The notes: a model not told the origin generated them from the sequence alone. Shown: positions 1 to 5,542, numbered from the stretch's first letter. The stretch is 5,992 nucleotides of DNA from Chloroflexota bacterium (GCA_018725425.1 QLUL01000073.1:1-5992); one strand, 5' to 3'. A program made the numbers and translations.

Positions 1-298
1 ATGTAGGCTCCCGGAGGTGGTCCTTGATGATATTGAGATTGTCCCGCATGGTCTGCGAGGGCACGGCGAGGATGGCAAGCTCGATTCCATCCAGAGCTTC
101 TGCTGGAGACGAGGTAGAACTCAGGCTTTCCGGAAAGGACACGGCAGGGAGATGAGCGGCATTCTCCCGATCGCTATTCAGCCTGGCTGCTTCCTCCTCG
201 GTCCGAGCCCAGAGGACCACCTCCATCCCCCTGGCGGCGAGCATCACTGCCACTGTCGTGCCCCAGGCTGTAGTACCGATGACGGCAATCCTCATCAT
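1..298 (-). CDS. gpsA: NAD(P)-dependent glycerol-3-phosphate dehydrogenase GpsA, N-terminal part (runs off the left edge)
   Basis: Cytosolic enzyme that reduces dihydroxyacetone phosphate to sn-glycerol-3-phosphate, the substrate of PlsY encoded just upstream. Only the first 99 codons are inside the window. The translation starts MMRIAVIGTTAWGTTVA and continues with a Rossmann fold: beta strand, dinucleotide-binding turn, then VVLWAR, typical of GpsA. The motif AVPSQTMR (about residues 78-85) is the usual GpsA VPSQ.(L/M)R segment. The turn reads G-T-T-A-W-G where the common form is G-A-G-S/A-W-G, so the second glycine is Thr; the W-G-T that follows is kept. The start ATG overlaps the plsY stop codon (ATGA, 4 bp), which indicates translational coupling. 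A second ATG directly follows and could be the true start. The family assignment is strong; activity cannot be judged from a fragment. Confidence 0.9.
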   Translation of the reverse strand, partial: MMRIAVIGTTAWGTTVAVMLAARGMEVVLWARTEEEAARLNSDRENAAHLPAVSFPESLSSTSSPAEALDGIELAILAVPSQTMRDNLNIIKDHLREPT

Positions 299-948
299 CT
301 TCGCCCTCTCCTTAGCTCCAGTCGGCGCTCGGTGCCGGCGCGGAGCCTTCCGATATTATCCCGGTGCTGATAGACAACCAGACCAGTGGCCATCGTCCCA
401 AAGATTAAATATTCTACCGGCTCATGCCCCAGGGCTACTAGGGGGATCAGAATCAGGATACTGCTGCCTGCTCCAAGCATCGATCCCAGCGAGACGTATC
501 GCCAAACCAATATGACGATCATGCCTATCGCCAGGCAGGCCAGCCCAATAAAGGGAGACATGGCAATGAGTCCGCCCAGAGATGTATCCACCCCCCGCCC
601 GCCCTCGAATCTGATGTAAACCGACCAGTTGTGTCCAGCCACGGCTGCCATTGCCGCTATAACCTGGGCGCCCTGGTAATCAAAGATGAGAGGCCCAACG
701 GTCGCCGTGCTTCCGCCGACGATGATTCCACCAAGCAAGACGGCGAGTATTCCCTTCCCGACATCGGCAAAGAATGTGGCCGCGCCAGCTCTGACTCCTG
801 CGGTGCGCAGCACGTTGGCGAACCCGGTTTTCCCACTGCCGTACTGCCGCACATCTATGCCACGGGCTAATTGGCCGATGATCAGACCGAAGGGGATGGC
901 ACCTAAGAGGTAGCTCAGTGGAATAATAACCATCAACTGTAGAATCAT
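295..948 (-). CDS. plsY: Acyl-phosphate:glycerol-3-phosphate acyltransferase PlsY
   Basis: Integral membrane enzyme that transfers an acyl group from acyl-phosphate to the sn-1 position of glycerol-3-phosphate, giving lysophosphatidate. The 217-residue product is near the usual family length, with several hydrophobic segments. The three PlsY motifs are visible: GSGKTGFANVLRTAG (37-51, often GSGN.GATN in other lineages), GHNWSVYIRFEGGRGVDT (105-122, usually GGKG.AT) and HRDNIGRLRAGTE (195-207). DVGKG at 62-66 matches the conserved D..KG. The Asn-to-Lys and Lys-to-Arg changes in the first two motifs are probably lineage variants, because the rest of each motif is intact. No clear Shine-Dalgarno precedes the ATG at 948; ATG codon 6 is an alternative start. 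It lies 80 bp downstream of der and overlaps gpsA by 4 bp, so it is probably transcribed with both. Confidence 0.95.
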   Translation of the reverse strand: MILQLMVIIPLSYLLGAIPFGLIIGQLARGIDVRQYGSGKTGFANVLRTAGVRAGAATFFADVGKGILAVLLGGIIVGGSTATVGPLIFDYQGAQVIAAMAAVAGHNWSVYIRFEGGRGVDTSLGGLIAMSPFIGLACLAIGMIVILVWRYVSLGSMLGAGSSILILIPLVALGHEPVEYLIFGTMATGLVVYQHRDNIGRLRAGTERRLELRRGRR

Positions 949-1032
949 TATATATCTTGGTGATTAGTGATTGGTGATTAGTGATACCCCGTACCCCTAA
1001 TTACCAGTTACCAATCACCATTCACCATTCAC
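949..1032. repeat. Heptamer-array quasi-palindrome between der and plsY
   Basis: Plus-strand reading shows units of 7: TGATTAG, TGATTGG, TGATTAG, TGATACC (961-988), then a C-rich core CCCCGTACCCC (987-997), then TAATTAC, CAGTTAC, CAATCAC, CATTCAC, CATTCAC (998-1032). The second array is roughly the reverse complement of the first (TGATTGG against CCAATCA), so the transcript of the der-plsY operon could fold here. The stop codon of der (1029-1031) lies inside the last unit. The array fills almost the whole gap of 80 bp. Whether it acts in processing, attenuation or not at all cannot be told from sequence. Confidence 0.75.
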
Positions 1033-2384
1033 TCACTCAGCCTCTTCTTGAAGATGAGGCGCAGCGGCGTGCCGGTAAATCCAAAGGCATCCCGCAGGCT
1101 GTTCTCCAGATATCGCCTGTAAGAGAAGTGAACCAGGGCGGGGTTGTTGACGGCAAACACAAAGGTAGGAGGCACAACCTCCGGTTGGATTACATTGCGC
1201 AAAGAAAAGTGTCTTTTCGTCATTGGAGGGTGTCGCTCTATGGCACGCTTTACCATGTCTCTCAGCTCGCAAGGGTCGAGGCGTTTAGTCCTTGCCTGAT
1301 GGATTTCATCAGCCGCCGGCAGGATCTGGCTCACTCCGAACCCCGACTTAGCGGACACAAAAAGCATCGGGGCGTAATGCAGGAACTTGAGGTTCCTCTC
1401 TACTTCGAGAATGCGGTCTTTCTTCGTCAATCCCAGTTCATCGGCCAGATCCCACTTATTGACCACCAGCAAGATTCCCTTATAGGCATCTCTTATATAG
1501 CCGGCAATGTGCGCATCCTGGGCGGTCAGCATATCAGAGGCATCCAGTACCAGGAGGCAGATATCCGCCCGATCAATAGACCTCAGCGCCCGCATCACAC
1601 TGTATGTCTCTACGCCGCGGTCTATCCGTCCCCGCCGCCGGATCCCCGCCGTATCAATCAGCAGTGCGCGCCATCCGTCCCGCTCCACTATGGTATCGAT
1701 GGAGTCGCGAGTGGTGCCCGGCAGCTCACTGACGATGGACCGCTCCTGTCCCACCAGCGCATTCAGGAGCATTGACTTCCCTACATTGGGATGGCCAAGG
1801 ATCGCTATGCTCATGATGTCGGGCTCAGACTGATCGAGGAGTCTGGAGTCTGGGGTCTGGAGTCTGGAGTCCCCCTCCCCTTGACTCTTGACTATTGACG
1901 CAGTTACCCTCTCCATGAGTGTCTCGATGCCTGTGCCGTGGTAGGCGCTGATGGTGATCGGCTGGTCTAAAGGCATCTCGTGAAACTCAAATGCTTGCCG
2001 GGTGCGCTCATCGTTATCGCATTTGTTAACCGCCAGAACCACCGGTTTATTCGATCGCCGGAGCGTCTCGGCTATCTCCTTATCGGGTATAGTCACACCA
2101 TCCTTCACATCTACCAGCATGATGATGGCGTCGGCTTCCTCGATGGCGATTTCAACCTGCTCCTTGACTTTCTGGCTGATGGGTGAGTTGGGGCTGAGTT
2201 CCAGCCCACCGGTATCAACGATGGTAAAATGCTGATCCAGCCAGGTGATAGTGGCATAGGCCCGGTCGCGAGTGGTCCCCGGGATATCCTCGGTGATCGC
2301 CCGCCGCTCACCGACAAGACGATTGAATAGGGTCGATTTCCCCACATTGGGTCGGCCTACGATGGCAATGATGCGCTTGGTCAA
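1029..2384 (-). CDS. der: GTPase Der (EngA), tandem-GTPase ribosome assembly factor
   Basis: Two consecutive TrmE-Era-EngA type GTPase domains and a C-terminal KH-like domain, 451 residues, a normal family length. It binds the 50S subunit and is needed for its maturation. Domain 1: G1 GRPNVGKS (10-17), G3 DTGG (57-60), G4 NKCD (120-123). Domain 2: GHPNVGKS (197-204), DTAG (244-247), NKWD (309-312), with SAKSG near 344. The KH-like part is about 360-451. The start is TTG at 2384: an in-frame TAA lies six codons upstream with no ATG or GTG between, the protein already begins MTKRIIAIVGRP as expected, and AGGGGG sits 6 nt before it. The linker between the GTPase domains (about 167-184) is encoded by a heptamer-repeat element also found before ridA. 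A weak -10-like TAGAAT (complement of 2402-2407) is the only promoter hint. Confidence 0.97.
   Translation of the reverse strand: MTKRIIAIVGRPNVGKSTLFNRLVGERRAITEDIPGTTRDRAYATITWLDQHFTIVDTGGLELSPNSPISQKVKEQVEIAIEEADAIIMLVDVKDGVTIPDKEIAETLRRSNKPVVLAVNKCDNDERTRQAFEFHEMPLDQPITISAYHGTGIETLMERVTASIVKSQGEGDSRLQTPDSRLLDQSEPDIMSIAILGHPNVGKSMLLNALVGQERSIVSELPGTTRDSIDTIVERDGWRALLIDTAGIRRRGRIDRGVETYSVMRALRSIDRADICLLVLDASDMLTAQDAHIAGYIRDAYKGILLVVNKWDLADELGLTKKDRILEVERNLKFLHYAPMLFVSAKSGFGVSQILPAADEIHQARTKRLDPCELRDMVKRAIERHPPMTKRHFSLRNVIQPEVVPPTFVFAVNNPALVHFSYRRYLENSLRDAFGFTGTPLRLIFKKRLSE
1838..1901 (-). repeat. Composite heptamer element inside der (copy 1)
   Basis: In the der coding direction the segment contains three 7-nt units of the AGTCAAG type (1881-1901), a G-rich core GGGGAGGGGG (about 1871-1880), and four units of ACTCCAG with one mismatch plus a partial fifth (about 1838-1870). 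On the plus strand the units read GTCTGGA at 1841, 1848 (as GTCTGGG), 1855 and 1862. It encodes SQGEGDSRLQTPDSRLLD in the Der interdomain linker. The same three-part arrangement occurs at 4693-4755 before ridA, in the same orientation relative to the gene. Confidence 0.8.
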
Positions 2385-2421
2385 CTTCCGCCCCCTGGCT
2401 TATTCTATCACATCTGGCAGG

Positions 2422-2448
2422 ATTCAGCACTCAGCCGTCAGGCTGAGT
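2422..2448. repeat. Palindrome with heptamer periodicity between der and comM
   Basis: ACTCAGCC-GTCA-GGCTGAGT (2429-2448) is a perfect 8-bp inverted repeat with a 4-base loop. Reading from 2424 the sequence also has period 7 (TCAGCAC, TCAGCCG, TCAGGCT). It lies in the 144-bp divergent region, about 45-65 bp from the der start and 80-100 bp from the comM start. It could be an operator-like site or a short relative of the other heptamer elements here. No T-run follows, so it does not look like a terminator. Confidence 0.5.
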
Positions 2449-2490
2449 AGCCAATGGCCATCTGACAACAGGCCACTTTCCTCATACTCA

Positions 2491-2519
2491 TTGACAATGC
2501 CCAAAGCCAGTAGTATCAT
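2491..2519 (+). promoter_or_regulatory. Sigma-70-type promoter of comM, probably giving a leaderless mRNA
   Basis: TTGACA (2491-2496) is a perfect -35 box. TATCAT (2514-2519) differs from the consensus -10 box in one base. The spacer is exactly 17 bp. Transcription would be expected to begin about 6-8 bases after the -10 box, around 2525-2528, directly before the ATG at 2529. That leaves essentially no 5' leader, and no separate Shine-Dalgarno is present at normal spacing. The match is read directly from the sequence; the leaderless conclusion is inference. Confidence 0.6.
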
Positions 2520-2528
2520 CTATTGAGG

Positions 2529-4052
2529 ATGCTAGCTAAGGTAAATTCTGCAGCAGTGTTTGGCCTTGAGGGGCGATTGGTTGAGGTAGAGGTGGATATT
2601 TCGGGCGGGTTACCCTCGATGACGATTGTGGGGCTTCCCGATACCGCCGTACAGGAGTCCCGCGAAAGGGTGCGCTCTGCCATCCGGAACGCGGGTTGCA
2701 CCTTCCCTGGAAAACGGATCACCGTCAACCTGGCCCCTGCCGACCTCAAGAAGGCTGGCCCGGCCTACGACCTGCCCATCGCCGTAGGCGTCCTCCTCAG
2801 TTCCGAGCAAGTCGCCGTTGACCTTTCAGGAGCCCTGTTTCTCGGCGAGCTCTCGCTGGATGGCAGTCTGCGCCATACCCACGGCGTCCTTTCCATGGCA
2901 TCCATGGCAAGTGAAAAGGGGTTGTCCCCGGTGTTTGTCCCTGCTGCCGATGCCAGAGAGGCCGCTCTGATCCAGGGCATAAGGGTCATCCCCGTGGAAT
3001 CACTAACACAGTTGGTTGCTTATCTGCGGGGTGGTGCCTCCATTGCCGACTATGTTATGGAAGATGACCCTCTGAAGGCGGCTGAAAGGAGGGAGACGGG
3101 GATAGATATGGCTCACATAAAGGGGCAGGAACACGCCAAGCGAGCCATGGAGGTAGCCGCGGCCGGTGGGCACAATCTGATCATGAGCGGACCTCCGGGA
3201 GGGGGCAAGACGCTTCTGGCCCGATCGCTCCCCTCCATTCTCCCCGAGATGACCCCCGATGAGTCCCTGGAAACGACCAAGATATACAGCGTCAGCGGGC
3301 TTCTCCCCCGGGATACGCCACTGATTTCCCAGAGACCGTTTAGGTCACCCCACTATACGGTCTCACATATTGGACTTGTGGGTGGGGGCCACTGGCCCAG
3401 ACCTGGCGAGATAAGCTTGAGCCACCGCGGGGTGCTGTTTCTGGACGAGTTACCGGAATTCGGCCACGCCGTTCTAGAGGTTCTGCGTCAACCTCTGGAA
3501 GACCGCGTGGTAACCATTACCCGTGCTCAGGGCAGTATGACCTATCCGTCCAGCTTCATGCTGGTCGGGGCGATGAACCCCTGCCCGTGTGGATATTATG
3601 GCGATCCTGTGCGACAATGCACCTGCCCATCTGCCCTCGTTTCCCGTTACCAGAAACGAATCAGCGGTCCGCTTCTTGACCGTATTGATATTTTTGTCGA
3701 GGTGCCGCGCATCGAATACGAGAAGCTGGCCGATGAGAGATTGAACGAGAGCTCAGCGGCGATCCGGGCGAGGGTTGAGGCGGCGCGTCTTCTTCAGCGA
3801 GAGCGATTTGATGGCAGCAAGCTCACCTGCAATGCCGACATGACGCCCATTGAAATCCGTGCCTTCTGTCAGACGGAGCCGGGGGCGCAAAGCCTCCTGC
3901 AGTCAGCGGTCAGGCAGCTTTCGCTCTCTGCCCGCTCGTTTCACCGCATCCTCAAACTGGGTCGTACCATCGCCGATCTCGACGGTGCCGGCACTATCGG
4001 CGCCGCTCACCTCGCCGAGGCGCTGCAGTATCGGCCGAGAAGCCTGGTCTAA
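2529..4052 (+). CDS. comM: ComM/YifB family Mg-chelatase-like AAA+ ATPase
   Basis: The 507-residue product matches the ComM/YifB family end to end. The N-terminal ChlI-like/Lon-protease-fold domain covers about 1-170 and starts MLAKVNSAAVFGLEG. The AAA+ core has Walker A GPPGGGKT (221-228), Walker B VLFLDE (DE at 306-307) and a four-cysteine signature C.C-9-C.C (352, 354, 364, 366). The DRID segment is at 384-387, followed by a C-terminal helical domain with ARSFHRILKLGRTIADLDG. In Gram-negative competent bacteria ComM is a hexameric helicase that drives branch migration during integration of transforming DNA. In lineages without known competence its role is unclear, and no other competence gene is visible here. 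I chose ATG 2529 because it gives the canonical N-terminus and fits the promoter; TTG at 2523 would add two residues. It is divergent from der. Confidence 0.93.
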   Translation: MLAKVNSAAVFGLEGRLVEVEVDISGGLPSMTIVGLPDTAVQESRERVRSAIRNAGCTFPGKRITVNLAPADLKKAGPAYDLPIAVGVLLSSEQVAVDLSGALFLGELSLDGSLRHTHGVLSMASMASEKGLSPVFVPAADAREAALIQGIRVIPVESLTQLVAYLRGGASIADYVMEDDPLKAAERRETGIDMAHIKGQEHAKRAMEVAAAGGHNLIMSGPPGGGKTLLARSLPSILPEMTPDESLETTKIYSVSGLLPRDTPLISQRPFRSPHYTVSHIGLVGGGHWPRPGEISLSHRGVLFLDELPEFGHAVLEVLRQPLEDRVVTITRAQGSMTYPSSFMLVGAMNPCPCGYYGDPVRQCTCPSALVSRYQKRISGPLLDRIDIFVEVPRIEYEKLADERLNESSAAIRARVEAARLLQRERFDGSKLTCNADMTPIEIRAFCQTEPGAQSLLQSAVRQLSLSARSFHRILKLGRTIADLDGAGTIGAAHLAEALQYRPRSLV

Positions 4053-4083
4053 ATCCCCAAGAGGAAAAATGGACATAAACTCC

Positions 4084-4198
4084 ACAGGTTCAAAGTTCCA
4101 GGATTCATGGTTCAAGGTTAGAGAGCGATGAAGATTGAACGGTTTGAAGATAAGGCGACCAACCTTGAACGTCGAACCGTGAACCTGACAACCTGAGT
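4084..4198. repeat. Inverted heptamer arrays between comM and the DUF456 gene
   Basis: The left arm (4084-4119) has degenerate 7-nt units around GGTTCAA, AGTTCCA, GGATTCA, TGGTTCA. The right arm (4161-4198) has units around CTTGAAC, GTCGAAC, CGTGAAC, CTGACAA in the opposite sense. GTTCAAGGTT (4110-4119) and AACCTTGAAC (4161-4170) are a perfect 10-bp inverted repeat around a 41-base centre. The centre itself contains ATTGAACGGTTTGAAG, related to the arms. This array makes up most of the 154-bp gap and ends just before the Shine-Dalgarno of the next gene. No open frame worth calling is present. Confidence 0.7.
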
Positions 4199-4206
4199 AG
4201 GAACAA

Positions 4207-4683
4207 ATGGAGCTCTTGGTTATACTCGCCTATCTGCTGATGTTTGTTGGGCTTGTGGGCACACTCGTGCCCTTGATTCCCGGCACGCCGTTGATATTAA
4301 TCGGGGCGATAGTGTATGGGATTGCCACCGATTTTGCGGTAATTGACGGCTGGCTGATAGCCATCCTGGTGCTGATCTGTGTGGCAGCAGAGCTGCTGGA
4401 ATATGTCGCCGGTGCGATCGGGGCCAAAAAATATGGCGCCTCTAAAGCTGGCGTATATGGCGCAATTATCGGTGGATTAGCCGGTATCCTTACCCTGGGC
4501 CCGATCGGGATACTGATAGGCCCGATCATTGGCGCAGTTGCCGGAGAGCTACTTGCCGGTGCCGGTGGCTCTAAATCTATAAGAGCCGGGTTCGGAGCCG
4601 TCATCGGCGCAGTGGGCGGAGTGGTGTTGAAATTCATCGCTGGCCTGGTGATGATTGTAATAGTGCTTACTCGAATATGGTAA
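4207..4683 (+). CDS. DUF456 family integral membrane protein
   Basis: A 158-residue, very hydrophobic, glycine- and isoleucine-rich protein with no signal for export beyond its own membrane segments. Likely membrane spans are about 3-22, 27-42, 48-70, a glycine-rich hairpin 82-118 and 127-155. The conserved LIPGTPL (23-29) and the GAKKYGASK-G..GAIIGG block (72-90), followed by GPIGILIGPIIGA.AGE, match the DUF456 family, whose function is unknown to me. The start ATG is preceded by AGGA with a 4-base spacer (4199-4202). It follows comM and precedes ridA on the same strand, but repeat-filled gaps separate it from both, so co-transcription is possible rather than shown. Confidence 0.85.
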   Translation: MELLVILAYLLMFVGLVGTLVPLIPGTPLILIGAIVYGIATDFAVIDGWLIAILVLICVAAELLEYVAGAIGAKKYGASKAGVYGAIIGGLAGILTLGPIGILIGPIIGAVAGELLAGAGGSKSIRAGFGAVIGAVGGVVLKFIAGLVMIVIVLTRIW

Positions 4684-4692
4684 GCGATCAGA

Positions 4693-4757
4693 AGTCAAGA
4701 GTCGAGAGTCGAGAGGAGGGGACGGGGACTCCAGACTCCAGACTCCAGACTCCAGAT
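4693..4757 (+). repeat. Composite heptamer element before ridA (copy 2)
   Basis: Three units AGTCAAG, AGTCGAG, AGTCGAG (4693-4713), a G-rich core AGGAGGGGACGGGG (4714-4727), then four perfect units of ACTCCAG (4728-4755). It is the same arrangement as the element inside der (1838-1901). In one frame it reads GTPDSRLQTPD, sharing DSRLQTPD with the Der linker, but here it lies before the ribosome binding site of ridA and is probably untranslated. Confidence 0.85.
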
Positions 4758-4758
4758 A

Positions 4759-4766
4759 GAGGAGGG
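4759..4766 (+). promoter_or_regulatory. Ribosome binding site that fixes the ridA start
   Basis: GAGGAGGG, containing a full AGGAGG at 4760-4765, lies 4 bases before the ATG at 4770. This decides against the longer open frame from 4677, whose extra 31 codons come from the repeat element. Confidence 0.85.
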
Positions 4767-4769
4767 AAA

Positions 4770-5150
4770 ATGGAGAAAAAGGTAGTCTTAAGAAGGAACG
4801 CCCCGGCCACGGATGCGCCGTACTCGCCGGCCATCATCTACGGCTCATTGCTTTTTGTATCCGGGCAGGGCCCGATGGACCCGAAAACGAAGGCCATCGT
4901 TTCGGGAAGCTTTGAGGAAGAACTGGAGCTTACGTTGCAGAGCCTGAAGAACATCCTGGAAGAGGCGGGCTCCTCGATGGACAAGGTGCTGAAGGTCACC
5001 GTGTTCCTGAGCCGAATGGAGGATTATGCGAAGCTCAACGAGATCTATAAGCGGTATTTCATCAAGGATCGGCCGGCGCGAACCTGCATTGAGGCGAGCA
5101 GACTTCCCTTTGACATGAAGGTGGAAATCGAGGCCATCGCTGCCATTTGA
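4770..5150 (+). CDS. ridA: RidA family (YjgF/YER057c/UK114) reactive enamine/imine deaminase
   Basis: The 126-residue product is the typical length of this trimeric cytosolic family, which hydrolyses reactive 2-aminoacrylate-type enamine/imine intermediates released by PLP enzymes. Visible signatures are APYSP (16-20, Tyr18), LFVSGQGPMDP (28-38) and PARTCIEASRLPFDMKVEIEAIA (102-124). These include Arg104, which corresponds to the essential arginine that binds the substrate carboxylate, Cys106, and Glu121 in VEIE. Because the Arg and Glu are present, a true RidA activity rather than a non-deaminase Rid subgroup is plausible. SGQGP replaces the more common SGQ(I/L)P. The strong Shine-Dalgarno sets the start at 4770. 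It ends one base from the stop codon of the convergent Smr gene. Confidence 0.93.
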   Translation: MEKKVVLRRNAPATDAPYSPAIIYGSLLFVSGQGPMDPKTKAIVSGSFEEELELTLQSLKNILEEAGSSMDKVLKVTVFLSRMEDYAKLNEIYKRYFIKDRPARTCIEASRLPFDMKVEIEAIAAI

Positions 5151-5151
5151 G

Positions 5152-5409
5152 TTATTTCTGCACCAGTTGAGCAATGGTGACTCCGAGACCACCCTCCCAC
5201 GGGTCGGCGGGACGGAATGACTCAACCAACGGGTGCCGCGCCAGTTCACGGCACACTACAAGTCGCAGGGTTCCGGTACCCTTACCGTGAACTATCCGGA
5301 CAGAGTAGAGACCGGCAGTAAAGGCATCGTTAAGATACTGATCCAGCTTTATTAGAGCGTCCTCGACAGTGAGACGCCGCAACATCACTTCCGGTTCAGG
5401 TGGAATCAT
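5152..5409 (-). CDS. Small stand-alone Smr-domain protein (MutS2 C-terminal type)
   Basis: An 85-residue product that consists of little more than one Smr domain, the nuclease-associated domain found at the end of MutS2. Present are LTVEDALIKLDQYLNDA (13-29), the hallmark HGKGTG (41-46) followed by LR, and GGLGVT (73-78). The usual LDLRG motif at the N-terminus is degraded: VMLRR (8-12) has Met for the Asp and Arg for the Gly. The start is limited to this ATG or the internal one at codon 9, since an in-frame TGA lies two codons upstream (5413-5415), and no Shine-Dalgarno is evident. The protein begins exactly where the domain of a MutS2 would, so it may be an independent small gene or the surviving tail of a decayed mutS2. 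It converges on ridA. Confidence 0.75.
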   Translation of the reverse strand: MIPPEPEVMLRRLTVEDALIKLDQYLNDAFTAGLYSVRIVHGKGTGTLRLVVCRELARHPLVESFRPADPWEGGLGVTIAQLVQK

Positions 5410-5464
5410 GGGTCAATCACCATAACCAATGATACCAGAGACCGATGGATAAGTCATGCGGAGC

Positions 5465-5542
5465 CCGTTGTAGCCGCACCCTTTACGGGTGCGTTTGCGG
5501 GGGCGACATATCCGTTGTAGGCATAAAGCCTGCGGCTACGGT
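5465..5542. repeat. REP/MITE-like palindromic element
   Basis: Two related halves each begin with CCGTTGTAG (5465-5473 and 5512-5520). The first half contains the hairpin CGCACCC-TTTAC-GGGTGCG (5475-5493). The second has a short AGGC/GCCT stem (5519-5531). GTAGCCGCA (5470-5478) and TGCGGCTAC (5531-5539) form a perfect 9-bp inverted repeat enclosing the whole. No open frame is present. It resembles the non-autonomous palindromes scattered in many genomes. It lies between two divergently oriented genes and no T-run follows the stems, so a terminator role is unlikely. Confidence 0.65.

Noticed and set aside
17..370. A 117-codon plus-strand frame at the left edge
   Set aside because: It is antisense to gpsA and the end of plsY, both recognised by motif and coupled by an ATGA overlap.
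949..1032. Could the short repeats be a CRISPR array
   Set aside because: Units are only 7 bases, contiguous and degenerate, with no spacers and no cas genes.
981..1775. A 264-codon plus-strand open frame opposite der
   Set aside because: It lies antisense to Der, whose motifs are unmistakable, has no family-like features, and begins in the heptamer repeat.
4230..4637. A 135-codon minus-strand frame opposite the DUF456 gene, rich in Pro, Ala and Ile
   Set aside because: Its composition mirrors the hydrophobic coding strand; it is a shadow frame.
4714..4727. G-quadruplex in the G-rich core before ridA
   Set aside because: Only two clear runs of three or more G are present, too few for an intramolecular quadruplex.
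4677..4769. A 31-codon N-terminal extension of RidA overlapping the DUF456 gene
   Set aside because: It is encoded by the heptamer element, no RidA has such an extension to my knowledge, and a full AGGAGG precedes the ATG at 4770.
5475..5493. Rho-independent terminator at the CGCACCC/GGGTGCG hairpin
   Set aside because: No T-run follows the stem on either strand and no gene ends nearby; it belongs to the larger palindromic element.
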